Shown here one piece after another: positions 1 through 7,196 of a DNA stretch of 40,899 nucleotides. Origin of the DNA: Bacteroidota bacterium. Its GTDB lineage: Bacteria > Bacteroidota > Bacteroidia > Cytophagales > Cyclobacteriaceae. The notes beneath the pieces were generated by a model. It was not told where the DNA came from. It did not search any database and worked only from the letters and a program-made list of their open reading frames with translations. Both the position numbers and the translations under genes were made by a program. Location of the stretch: assembly GCA_024643595.1 (NCBI GenBank), contig JAHEMS010000002.1, forward strand, positions 1 through 40,899. The letters are read 5' to 3'. Every line of letters begins with the position of its first letter. The first letter of the stretch is position 1.

Positions 1-988
1 GTAAAGTGAATGATCCTCGATCAATACCTCTACGACTCATGAAGTTTCCTTCAGCATAGTACAAAACCTCATCACTATCGATATTGCTATGATTGTAGGG
101 CGCCGGTATAGCCTGAGGATGGTAATCAAATAACCGTGGAACAAAAGAGCAAATCACAAAGTTGTGCGCCTGAAATGTTTGATGAACTGGGGGTGGTTGA
201 TGGATACGGCCTGTAATGGGTTCAAAATCGTGGATGGAAAACGCGTAGGGCCACAAAAAACCATCCCAGCCTACTAAGTCCAGCGGACTGTAATCATAAA
301 TGTATTGATGCAAGTATCCTTGCTTTTTGATTTTCATCAAAAAGTCGCCCGTACTGAAGTCTGTGACCAATTCTTGCGGAGGTCTTATGTCTCGTTCGCA
401 ATAAGGTGAATGCTCACCTAGTTGGCCTAATCGGTTGCGATAACGCTTTACGGTTTCCACCGGTGAAGCAGATTCTATAATTAATAAGCGAAGTGGACCT
501 TCATTAAATTCAAGTTTATAAATAACGGTACGCGGGATAACCACATAATCTCCCTGTCGAATTTCAAGCTTTCCGAAAGGTGAGATCAATACTCCATTTC
601 CATCATGAATATAGATTACTTCATCTCCTTCTGCGTTTTTATAGAAGTAATCCATTTTCCGGTTAACAGGGGAGCAGATGGAGATGGAACAATCACTATT
701 GGCGAAAAGTACTTTTCGGGCGTTTAAATAGTCTTCTCCAGTCGTAGTTACTTTGGAGGTATTCAGGTGCGTTTGGCGCAGGGCGTAATCTTGGATTATT
801 TTGGGTCCGTATTTCAATGGTTCTTTTAACGCTTTAATGCGTGTTGGAGGATGTGTGTGATAGAGGTTTGAATAAATCCCAGAAAATCCTTCGGAACTTA
901 CTAATTCCTCTTTGTATAAACTGCCATCTGGTTGCCTGAATTGCGTGTGCCGCTTATGCGGAATATTTCCGAGATGATGATAGTACAT
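1..988 (-). CDS. hmgA: Homogentisate 1,2-dioxygenase, 3' part cut by window edge
   Basis: Catalyses oxidative ring opening of homogentisate to maleylacetoacetate in tyrosine/phenylalanine catabolism (cytosolic, Fe(II)-dependent cupin). I translated the minus strand from ATG at 986-988: it opens MYYHHLGNIPHKRHTQF and continues open for about 329 codons to base 1. Family landmarks seen include HTHPPTRIK, VIPRTVIYKLEF, the LVGWDGFLWPYAFSIHDFEP stretch and, near the edge, PPPVHQTFQAHNFVICSFVP, PYNHSNIDSDEV and GNFMSRRGI. The His and Glu of NHSNIDSDEV fall where the family has iron ligands; the last iron-ligand His should lie beyond the edge. Compact bacterial members run to about 385 residues, so roughly 55 are missing. 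It lies 98 bases downstream of the S41 protease gene on the same strand and could be read with it or from its own promoter. Identification is secure; the partial state is due to the window only. Confidence 0.93.
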   Translation of the reverse strand, partial: MYYHHLGNIPHKRHTQFRQPDGSLYKEELVSSEGFSGIYSNLYHTHPPTRIKALKEPLKYGPKIIQDYALRQTHLNTSKVTTTGEDYLNARKVLFANSDCSISICSPVNRKMDYFYKNAEGDEVIYIHDGNGVLISPFGKLEIRQGDYVVIPRTVIYKLEFNEGPLRLLIIESASPVETVKRYRNRLGQLGEHSPYCERDIRPPQELVTDFSTGDFLMKIKKQGYLHQYIYDYSPLDLVGWDGFLWPYAFSIHDFEPITGRIHQPPPVHQTFQAHNFVICSFVPRLFDYHPQAIPAPYNHSNIDSDEVLYYAEGNFMSRRGIDRGSFTL

Positions 989-1086
989 AGTGGAGTAGTT
1001 AAAGAAACAATGATCTTGTGAAGATACAAAAAAGACCTCATCCCATATTTTTAAAGGAGATAAGATAGGCCGAGGTAATAGGTAGA

Positions 1087-2712
1087 TTACATTTTATTCC
1101 TGTTTAATTCAGGAATTCGGTCGAAGAGTTTTATGGCTTGTTGAAGTACTTCGTTGGTTTCGTTGAAAATGGGATAAAAGTTTTCATATTTCCACGTATG
1201 ACGAGCCACCTCAGCTTTAATATATACCTGAAATAATCGCTTGTTTTTCATTAGGTCTTTAAAATCCGGTTGGATTTTATCTTTGCGACCCATATCAACG
1301 ACTTCATTGATCATGGCCTGACTAACTTCAAAATTTTTAAGATAATCTTCATAACCTCTCTTTTTCAATGACTCTTTATTGTCATTGGCAAAGCTTAGTG
1401 CATATTGACGCAAAATATTGGCATTAAATAATTGATTGAAATACCGACTATTGTTGGAAGTATCCAGGGGCACAAAATAGTCGGGCATTATTCCACCGCC
1501 TCCATATACCGAACGACCATGAGTAGTCTCGAATTTTAAGGAATCATTAAATCGTATACTATCAGCCGAGAAGTACTCACCTTTTTTATAACGCTTCAAT
1601 AAATCCTTTTCATAATCATCCAGGTTGTCATAGGGTTTTTGAATTGAGCGTCCACTGGGTGTATAGTACCGAGAAATGGTTAATCGAACTTCGGATCCAT
1701 CATTTAGATCAAATGGTCGTTGCACCAACCCTTTGCCATAAGATCTTCGGCCAACAACCAATGCGCGATCATTATCCTGAAGGGCACCAGCAACAATTTC
1801 GGAAGCAGAGGCACTGCCTTCACTCACCAGTACGATAAGGTCACCCTGCTCGAAATCTCCTTCCTCGGTAGCAAATGCATTTTCGTTGTATTTTTCTTCT
1901 TGCCCTTTTGTAAAAACAATTTTTTCTCCCTTAGGTAAAAACTCATCGGCTATGCTTATAGCCTGATCCATATAGCCGCCTGGATTTCCCTGTAGATCAA
2001 GAATTAATTTTTTCATTCCGTCTTTCTTCAGTTTGGTCATGGCTTCCTTTACTTCGGCATAGGTGGTTTGAGCAAACCGGTTTACTTTAATGTATCCGGT
2101 TTCATGGTCAAGCATATAAGATGCATCCACCGAAAACTGTGGGATCTTATCTCGAATGATCGTGAAAAGAATAGGATTTTTTGCATTTTTTCTATGTACT
2201 TCAATTTTGACTTCAGTACCCTTAGGCCCCTTTAAATACTTTTGAACATCACGTATAGAAAGGCCAATGCCTGTAATAATCTTATCATTTACTTTTATGA
2301 TTTTATCACCGGAAAGCAAGCCAACACTTTCTGAAGGCCCGCCACTGAGCGCAGAAACGACTACAAGGGTATCATGAAAAATATTGAACTCTATACCAAT
2401 CCCTTCAAAATTTCCTTTAAGGTCTTCATTTGCTTCGACGATGTCTTTGGCCGAAATGTAGGAGGAGTGGGGGTCTAGCTTACCCAGCATGTGTTCAATT
2501 GCATCCTCTACCAGGGCTTCGGTGTTGGTAGTATCTACATATTCATTTTTTATCAGGCTTAGCACTTCTCTCATTTTCTGAACTTCTTCACCAACATTTC
2601 CAGAGCCACTCTTAGTCGTGAGACTGGCTCCAATTAACACACCGGCAGCAAGACCAATCGCCAGAATAAGCGGTAAACTGATCTGATAATTTGAATTCTT
2701 TTGTTCTTCCAT
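1087..2712 (-). CDS. S41 family C-terminal processing serine protease (CtpA/Prc type)
   Basis: Periplasmic, inner-membrane-anchored protease of the tail-specific/C-terminal processing family. One N-terminal membrane segment (about residues 11-30) is followed by a helical region (40-85), a PDZ domain (about 100-185, with LSGGPSESVGLLSGDKI as peptide-binding part) and the S41 catalytic core (about 190-360). The Ser-Lys dyad is visible: S302 in EGSASASEIVAGAL and K327 in RSYGKGLVQ, with the family's usual spacing of 25. A C-terminal extension of about 180 residues after QKPY is typical of Bacteroidota members of about 540 residues. ATG at 2712 sits directly behind a promoter-like TATCTTTC. Substrates cannot be told from sequence; envelope protein quality control or processing is the family-level role. 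Downstream on the same strand is the homogentisate dioxygenase, with no obvious functional link. Confidence 0.93.
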   Translation of the reverse strand: MEEQKNSNYQISLPLILAIGLAAGVLIGASLTTKSGSGNVGEEVQKMREVLSLIKNEYVDTTNTEALVEDAIEHMLGKLDPHSSYISAKDIVEANEDLKGNFEGIGIEFNIFHDTLVVVSALSGGPSESVGLLSGDKIIKVNDKIITGIGLSIRDVQKYLKGPKGTEVKIEVHRKNAKNPILFTIIRDKIPQFSVDASYMLDHETGYIKVNRFAQTTYAEVKEAMTKLKKDGMKKLILDLQGNPGGYMDQAISIADEFLPKGEKIVFTKGQEEKYNENAFATEEGDFEQGDLIVLVSEGSASASEIVAGALQDNDRALVVGRRSYGKGLVQRPFDLNDGSEVRLTISRYYTPSGRSIQKPYDNLDDYEKDLLKRYKKGEYFSADSIRFNDSLKFETTHGRSVYGGGGIMPDYFVPLDTSNNSRYFNQLFNANILRQYALSFANDNKESLKKRGYEDYLKNFEVSQAMINEVVDMGRKDKIQPDFKDLMKNKRLFQVYIKAEVARHTWKYENFYPIFNETNEVLQQAIKLFDRIPELNRNKM

Positions 2713-2716
2713 AGTT

Positions 2717-2733
2717 TATCTTTGCGAAAGATA
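2717..2733. promoter_or_regulatory. Face-to-face divergent -7 boxes
   Basis: TATCTTT-GCG-AAAGATA is a 7+7 inverted repeat. Read on the plus strand it gives TATCTTTG, a perfect TAnnTTTG box; read on the minus strand it gives TATCTTTC, with a TTTGG about 18-20 bases upstream of it. It lies between the S41 protease (minus, start 2712) and the RIC-like gene (plus, start about 2807). The minus-strand start point would fall almost at the ATG of the protease gene; the plus-strand leader would be about 75 bases. Whether both directions are active is inference. A second plus-strand candidate, TATATTTA at 2793-2800, is nearer the gene. Confidence 0.5.
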
Positions 2734-2806
2734 GTCCATCTAACGAAATGCCAAATTAATTGTTGAGTTGGGATTTTCGATAATCAGGTTAGTATATTTA
2801 CTTTTC

Positions 2807-3565
2807 ATGGAAGGAGAAATGTTGAAATACAGGCGTATTGCAGAACTCGTGGATCAGGATAACCTGCGCGCGCATGTATTGTATTATTTTGGAATCAAGT
2901 TTTTTGAATTTCCAGAACACACCCTAGAGCAGATCTGCCAAGAAAAAGGGTTAATCGTAGATTCTGTTGTGAAAGAGCTTGAATCCCCCGGTGAAAACTT
3001 TAAAGAAGTTGATCTTCCTCTAATCAGTTATCCGGTTGACTTGATTATGGAGTATCTGAAGCATGCTCATTTCTTATTTGTCAAGCATAAGCTACCCTAT
3101 ATTGGGAGATTAGTAGAAAGTTTCAAGGCCGAACATGACGAATATCGAGTTATTGAAAAAGACTTGAAGATTTTGTTCCCGTTATTTTTGGAAGATTTCA
3201 TACACCATATATACCAGGAAGAAGATACTCTATTTAAATACATAAAGTTGCTGGAGAAGGCTGAAATGGGCCAATACAATCCTTCGGAACTTTATCAAAT
3301 GATGGAAAAGCACTCTTTACAAAAATGTGCTATTGAACATGAAGCTCATGATGATGAGATGCAAGGAATCCGTATGATAACGAAAGATTATTACCTGGCT
3401 TCAGATGCTCCTCTCCATGTTAAGGTGATTTATTCAGAACTCATTGGCTTTGAAAAAGTACTTCAGGAGCATGCGCGTGTTGAAAATGAGATTTTGTTTC
3501 CCAAAGCCATGGCGCTTGAAAACGAAGTGAAGAAGAAATTTTTTGATCGATCTCGGTTTAATTAA
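2807..3565 (+). CDS. Hemerythrin-domain protein, RIC/ScdA/YtfE-like iron-sulfur cluster repair family
   Basis: Probably a di-iron protein of the family that protects or repairs Fe-S clusters after nitrosative or oxidative stress. Residues about 18-60 (LRAHVLYYFGIKFFEFPEHT then LEQICQEKGLIVDSVVKELE) match the layout of the small ScdA_N domain, but the Cys-Cys-Gly-Gly normally found after the ...GI.F is replaced by FEFPEH. The rest is a four-helix hemerythrin fold with evenly spaced candidate ligands: H86/H88 (KHAH), H133/H134 with E138/E139 (HHIYQEE), H178/H181 (EHEAHDDE), H222 and E226 (EHARVENEILFPKA). An in-frame TTG at 2768 exists, but ATG at 2807 or 2819 is the better start; 2819 has AAGGAGA just before it, too close for a normal ribosome site. 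RuvX follows after 26 bases, suggesting cotranscription. The family call is good; repair function is inferred. Confidence 0.8.
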   Translation: MEGEMLKYRRIAELVDQDNLRAHVLYYFGIKFFEFPEHTLEQICQEKGLIVDSVVKELESPGENFKEVDLPLISYPVDLIMEYLKHAHFLFVKHKLPYIGRLVESFKAEHDEYRVIEKDLKILFPLFLEDFIHHIYQEEDTLFKYIKLLEKAEMGQYNPSELYQMMEKHSLQKCAIEHEAHDDEMQGIRMITKDYYLASDAPLHVKVIYSELIGFEKVLQEHARVENEILFPKAMALENEVKKKFFDRSRFN

Positions 3566-3591
3566 TCCGAATTTTCAATTACCAGTTTTTA

Positions 3592-4002
3592 ATGGGAAGA
3601 ATCGTGGCCATAGATTACGGAATAAAGAGGACAGGACTTGCGGTAACTGATCCGCTTAGAATCATCGCTACGTCATTGGATATGGTAGAAACGGCAGATC
3701 TCATTGGCTATCTAAAAAAATACTTCCAAAAAGAAGAAGTAGAAAAAATAATCATAGGCTTACCCAAGCGACTTAATAACACTGATTCAGAAATAGCCCC
3801 GGCGGTTCGGAAATTCATAGGTGAGTTTAAAGACGCGTTCCCTCAAATACCAATTCAAGCGGTTGATGAACGGTTCACCAGCTCGATGGCTCAAAAAGCT
3901 ATGATTGAAGGAGGCATGAAAAAGAAAGATCGCCAGGTTAAGGGAAATGTGGATAAAATAAGTGCAGTGCTTATCCTTCAGTCATATATGCAAGGCATTT
4001 AA
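3592..4002 (+). CDS. ruvX: RuvX/YqgF family, putative pre-16S rRNA nuclease
   Basis: Small RNase H-fold protein (136 residues, the family's usual length) implicated in maturation of the 16S rRNA 5' end; also called Holliday junction resolvase-like. The N-terminal IVAIDYGIKRTGLAVTD carries the first catalytic Asp and the glycine-rich turn, IIIGLP is the second strand motif, and AVDERFTSSMA carries the conserved DER(F/L)(T/S)S. The C-terminus NVDKISAVLILQSYM supplies the last acidic position. ATG start, 26 bases after the hemerythrin-type gene and 62 bases before def, all on the same strand. Confident identification. Confidence 0.95.
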   Translation: MGRIVAIDYGIKRTGLAVTDPLRIIATSLDMVETADLIGYLKKYFQKEEVEKIIIGLPKRLNNTDSEIAPAVRKFIGEFKDAFPQIPIQAVDERFTSSMAQKAMIEGGMKKKDRQVKGNVDKISAVLILQSYMQGI

Positions 4003-4030
4003 TCGTATAAAAATTTCGGACGAATATCAT

Positions 4031-4038
4031 TAATTTTG
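4031..4038 (+). promoter_or_regulatory. -7 box TAATTTTG upstream of def
   Basis: A perfect match to the Bacteroidota TAnnTTTG element, 26 bases before the ATG of def in the gap after ruvX. No convincing TTG-type -33 element lies at 19-21 bases upstream, so it may be a weak internal promoter for def and the genes after it. Confidence 0.4.
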
Positions 4039-4064
4039 TAGTTGCATTTAATTTATTGAAGGAC

Positions 4065-4619
4065 ATGATTTATCCGATTGTTGTTTATGGCGACGCTGTT
4101 TTGAGAAAGAGGGCGATAGACATTGAGCAGGGCACTGACCTGATTCAGTTGATACAGGATATGTATGAGACTATGCATGCCGCCCATGGCATTGGCTTAG
4201 CGGCTCCTCAGATTGGTAAGGGAATTCGGCTTTTTGTGGTTGATGGAACCACGCTGGAGGACGAACCTACACTTATGAATTTCAAACAGGCCTTTATAAA
4301 CCCTGTAATTTTAGGCGAAATGGGAACGAAATGGCAATTCGAAGAAGGATGCTTAAGCATACCCAACATTCGCGAAGAGGTTTCCCGCAAGGAGAAAATT
4401 AGAATGAAATATTTGGATGAAAACTGGCAACCCAAAGAAGAAGATTTTGATGGAATGAAAGCGCGGATAATTCAACATGAATATGATCACATTGAAGGGA
4501 AATTGTTCATTGATTATCTGACTCCCTTAAAAAAGAGAATGCTTAAAGGAAAACTGGCCGACATAAGTAAGGGAGATGTGGATACAGAATATCGTATTTT
4601 GGCACCGCTACGGAAATAA
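4065..4619 (+). CDS. def: Peptide deformylase
   Basis: Removes the N-formyl group from nascent polypeptides; cytosolic metalloenzyme. All three signature motifs are present in order: GIGLAAPQ (residues 42-49), EGCLS (C96 as metal ligand) and QHEYDH (H138 and H142 ligands, E139 catalytic). The length of 184 residues fits class I deformylases, with a C-terminal tail (LKKRMLKGKLADISKG) common in Bacteroidota. An in-frame TTG at 4056 would add three residues (MKD), but ATG at 4065 gives the usual MIYPIVVYGD start. The gene sits between ruvX and an aminotransferase on the same strand. Confidence 0.96.
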   Translation: MIYPIVVYGDAVLRKRAIDIEQGTDLIQLIQDMYETMHAAHGIGLAAPQIGKGIRLFVVDGTTLEDEPTLMNFKQAFINPVILGEMGTKWQFEEGCLSIPNIREEVSRKEKIRMKYLDENWQPKEEDFDGMKARIIQHEYDHIEGKLFIDYLTPLKKRMLKGKLADISKGDVDTEYRILAPLRK

Positions 4620-4657
4620 CTTGAATATTTTGAATGTAAATTATTGAGCCAGAAATC

Positions 4658-5800
4658 TTGAATATTGTTTCCCGTCTGCCTGAGGTTGGTACCTCCATTT
4701 TCACTGTCATGTCTCGCATGGCCCTCGAGCACGGAGCCATTAATTTATCCCAGGGATTTCCTGATTTTCCTGTATCGCAGGAATTAATTGAGCTTATTTA
4801 TCAAAATATGAAGGCTGGTCATAACCAATATGCACCGATGCCCGGAGCACCCGCACTCAAAAAATCAATTGCTGATGTGGTATTAAAATCATTCAACCGT
4901 CCCACCGATTTTGAAAATGAAGTAATTGTTACCGCGGGAGCCACGGAAGCAATTTTCTCGACGATTTCCGCATTAGTTAGTGTTGGAGACGAGGTTATTG
5001 TTTTTGATCCAGCCTATGATTCGTATGATCCCACTATTCGTTTGAATGGAGGCATACCATTGCACATAAAATTAACACCACCTCATTTCTCTATCAATTG
5101 GCAGGAAGTACGGGACAAAATTACTCCTCGCACGAAAATGATTGTGATTAACACGCCTCACAATCCAACGGGTTCCATAATGGAAGAAGAGGATATGAAG
5201 GCATTGGAAAAGATAGCCTTGGAATTTGGACTAATCGTGCTTAGCGATGAAGTGTATGAACGCATCATTTTTGATAAAAAGGAGCATCAAAGTATTTTGA
5301 AATATCCGGCACTTTCAGCTCAAAGTGTGGCTGTATTTTCATTTGGAAAAACTTTCCATGCTACCGGCTGGAAGGTAGGCTATACTGTTGCTCCTGAAAA
5401 TCTCACCAGCGAAATTCGAAAGGCACATCAATTTGTTACATTCAGCGTAAATACTCCCATTCAACTTGCATTGGCAGAGTATCTCACCAATCAGAATAAT
5501 TATTTGCACCTGGGATCATTTTATCAGAAAAAACGTGATTTTTTCCTCGATCAGGTTAAGGGATCTTCTTTTCAGCCAATTCCCAGCTATGGAAGTTACT
5601 TTCAGCTCTTATCCTATCAAGCAGTATCTGATTTAAATGAAACTGCAATGGCGGAATGGATGACCAAAGAGAAAAAACTCGCTCCTATTCCTGTATCGGC
5701 ATTTTATCACGACAAAGCAGATCACAAATTGCTTAGATTCTGCTTTGCAAAAGGTGAGGAGACTCTCGAAAAGGCAGGAGCAATTTTGCGAAAACTTTAA
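4658..5800 (+). CDS. Class I/II PLP aminotransferase, methionine/glutamine (YbdL/KAT) type
   Basis: Fold-type I PLP transaminase of the group acting on methionine, glutamine and aromatic or kynurenine-like amino acids. Visible motifs: INLSQGFPDF (30-38), AGATEAI (93-99), NTPHNPTG (165-172), LSDEVYE (195-201) and the PLP lysine K231 in SFGKTFHATGWKVGY. The N-terminus has no ATG at the right place: stop TAA at 4637-4639 precedes an open stretch ATT-ATT-GAG-CCA-GAA-ATC and then TTG at 4658, giving MNIVSRLPEVGTSIFT, which matches the family's KLP..GTTIFT opening, so TTG is taken as start; the first ATG (codon 18) would cut off this conserved part. The next gene is an omega-amidase (gap 71), the known partner that hydrolyses 2-oxoglutaramate made when glutamine is the amino donor. 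Together they suggest methionine salvage (KMTB transamination). Confidence 0.88.
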   Translation: MNIVSRLPEVGTSIFTVMSRMALEHGAINLSQGFPDFPVSQELIELIYQNMKAGHNQYAPMPGAPALKKSIADVVLKSFNRPTDFENEVIVTAGATEAIFSTISALVSVGDEVIVFDPAYDSYDPTIRLNGGIPLHIKLTPPHFSINWQEVRDKITPRTKMIVINTPHNPTGSIMEEEDMKALEKIALEFGLIVLSDEVYERIIFDKKEHQSILKYPALSAQSVAVFSFGKTFHATGWKVGYTVAPENLTSEIRKAHQFVTFSVNTPIQLALAEYLTNQNNYLHLGSFYQKKRDFFLDQVKGSSFQPIPSYGSYFQLLSYQAVSDLNETAMAEWMTKEKKLAPIPVSAFYHDKADHKLLRFCFAKGEETLEKAGAILRKL

Positions 5801-5871
5801 GGCTTTTATTTCCGCAGGGGTTCAATATTTGCTTGGGTATTGCTTTCTTTGCATTCCGTTTCACGGGAATT

Positions 5872-6708
5872 ATGCAGGATTTAAAAATCACAATTATTCA
5901 AGCAGATCTTCATTGGGAGGACCCGACAGCCAATTTGGCCATGTTTGAAGAAAAAATTTGGCAGATTGGTGAGTCCACTGATGTAATTGTTCTTCCTGAA
6001 ATGTTTACCACCGGGTTTACCATGAATGCTCAAAAACTGGCTGAGCATATGAATATGCGCACATTTAAGTGGATGAAGCAGATGGCGGACCAGACAGGGG
6101 CACTCATTTTAGGAAGTTTTATTGCTAATGTGCATGATCGCTTTTATAACCGTATGTTGTGGATGGAGCCAGGAGGCAATTTCAAAACGTATGATAAGCG
6201 GCATCTCTTCAGAATGGCACAAGAAAATCAAGTGTATACACCCGGAGAAAGCCTCTTGATTGGCCATTGGAAAGGTTGGCGAATTTGTCCTTTAGTATGT
6301 TATGATTTGCGTTTTCCGGTTTGGAGTCGCAACCGGTGGAATTCCTCATTAAAGAAACCCACTTATGATTTATTGGTGTATGTGGCTAACTGGCCCATGG
6401 TCAGATCATCAGCATGGGAGACATTATTGAAAGCAAGAGCAATCGAAAATCTAAGTTATGCGATTGGAGTAAATAGAGTAGGGCTGGATGGTAATGGCAT
6501 TGAATATAATGGACATTCGGCCTATATAGGACCAAAGGGAGATTCTTTCTTCTCCGTTGAAGGTGTGGAAGCTATAAAGACGCTGTCATTAAATGCTCAC
6601 GCTTTGCAATCCTATCGCGATAAATTTCCGGCCTTTTTAGATGCGGATGATTTCACCATAGAATTAGAGGAATTTGAAGAACGGGATTTCCTTCATGGAT
6701 TAAGCTAA
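5872..6708 (+). CDS. Carbon-nitrogen hydrolase, omega-amidase (YafV/Nit2) type
   Basis: Nitrilase-superfamily amidase, likely hydrolysing 2-oxoglutaramate or 2-oxosuccinamate to the keto acid plus ammonia. The Glu-Lys-Cys triad is in place: E43 in VLPEMFTTGF, K109 in TYDKRHLF and C143 in PLVCYDLRFP. FTTGF and the NRVGLDGNGIEYNGHSAYI stretch are typical of the omega-amidase branch. An upstream in-frame TTG (5833) would add 13 hydrophobic residues, but ATG at 5872 gives the standard MQDLKITIIQADL start and 278 residues. Placement right after a YbdL-like transaminase supports a glutamine transaminase/omega-amidase unit that drives transamination forward. Its last 9 bases overlap the end of the convergent gene at 6700-7092. 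Confidence 0.9.
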   Translation: MQDLKITIIQADLHWEDPTANLAMFEEKIWQIGESTDVIVLPEMFTTGFTMNAQKLAEHMNMRTFKWMKQMADQTGALILGSFIANVHDRFYNRMLWMEPGGNFKTYDKRHLFRMAQENQVYTPGESLLIGHWKGWRICPLVCYDLRFPVWSRNRWNSSLKKPTYDLLVYVANWPMVRSSAWETLLKARAIENLSYAIGVNRVGLDGNGIEYNGHSAYIGPKGDSFFSVEGVEAIKTLSLNAHALQSYRDKFPAFLDADDFTIELEEFEERDFLHGLS

Positions 6709-7092
6709 AGCAAATTCTTTAATCCAGGCTTCGATTTTTATTAACTCATTTTCTTTCTTAAACCGAAGCTCAAGCATTCGTAGCAATTTTTCGATCTGTT
6801 CATGGTTTCCGGTCAGCACAATGGTATGAACCTGATGTTCATTTCGTAATAAGTGATTCAATAATTTTAGCATTGATCCAATTGATTCATCGGGTTGTGC
6901 ATGGATTACGACAAATATTTTATTGGCCTGAGCGCAGAGTTTTATGACAACATCCACAATCGAGCCTTCAGAACGATTGTCGATTTCAGCCCCTATAACC
7001 TCACTTGAAAGTGAAGAAGCATACGATAACAAAGGCTTTTCGTAGCCTGAATCCTGCCATGGCCGAAGTTCCAGGTGAAGGAATAGTTTCAT
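6700..7092 (-). CDS. Conserved-looking protein of unknown function, 130 residues
   Basis: I do not recognise a named family. The protein starts MKLFLHLELRPW and is predicted soluble and alpha/beta: hydrophobic strands (VDVVIKLC, KIFVVIHAQ, HTIVLTG) alternate with helices (SMLKLLNHLLRN, QIEKLLRMLELRFKKENELI), as in a small Rossmann-like domain. No signal peptide or membrane segment. ATG at 7092 is chosen over an in-frame TTG at 7116, whose extra residues (MTQTSESQ) look random. It runs against the omega-amidase gene and overlaps its last 9 bases, and is divergent from purH with about 100 bases between. Coding is supported by full-length openness and sensible amino acid use; function unknown. 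Confidence 0.65.
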   Translation of the reverse strand: MKLFLHLELRPWQDSGYEKPLLSYASSLSSEVIGAEIDNRSEGSIVDVVIKLCAQANKIFVVIHAQPDESIGSMLKLLNHLLRNEHQVHTIVLTGNHEQIEKLLRMLELRFKKENELIKIEAWIKEFALA

Positions 7093-7147
7093 TTGAGATT
7101 CAGAGGTTTGCGTCAAAATGTGCTAAGGTAATTGAAACAAGAAGCTT

Positions 7148-7179
7148 TTTGCGATAAACATATAATTCCTGCATTTTTG
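7148..7179 (+). promoter_or_regulatory. Promoter of purH
   Basis: TTTG at 7148-7151, 20 bases, then CATTTTTG at 7172-7179 (one mismatch to TAnnTTTG). The predicted start of transcription (about 7186) leaves a leader of about 11 bases before the ATG at 7197. Spacing and boxes match the Bacteroidota housekeeping sigma pattern. I see no purine riboswitch; there is no room for one. Confidence 0.55.
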
Positions 7180-7196
7180 CACCTCAATTTAATGTC

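Noticed and set aside
1026..1075. Possible hairpin GACCTC...GAGGT between the homogentisate dioxygenase and S41 genes
   Set aside because: Only 5-6 paired bases around a loop of more than 30; not a credible terminator.
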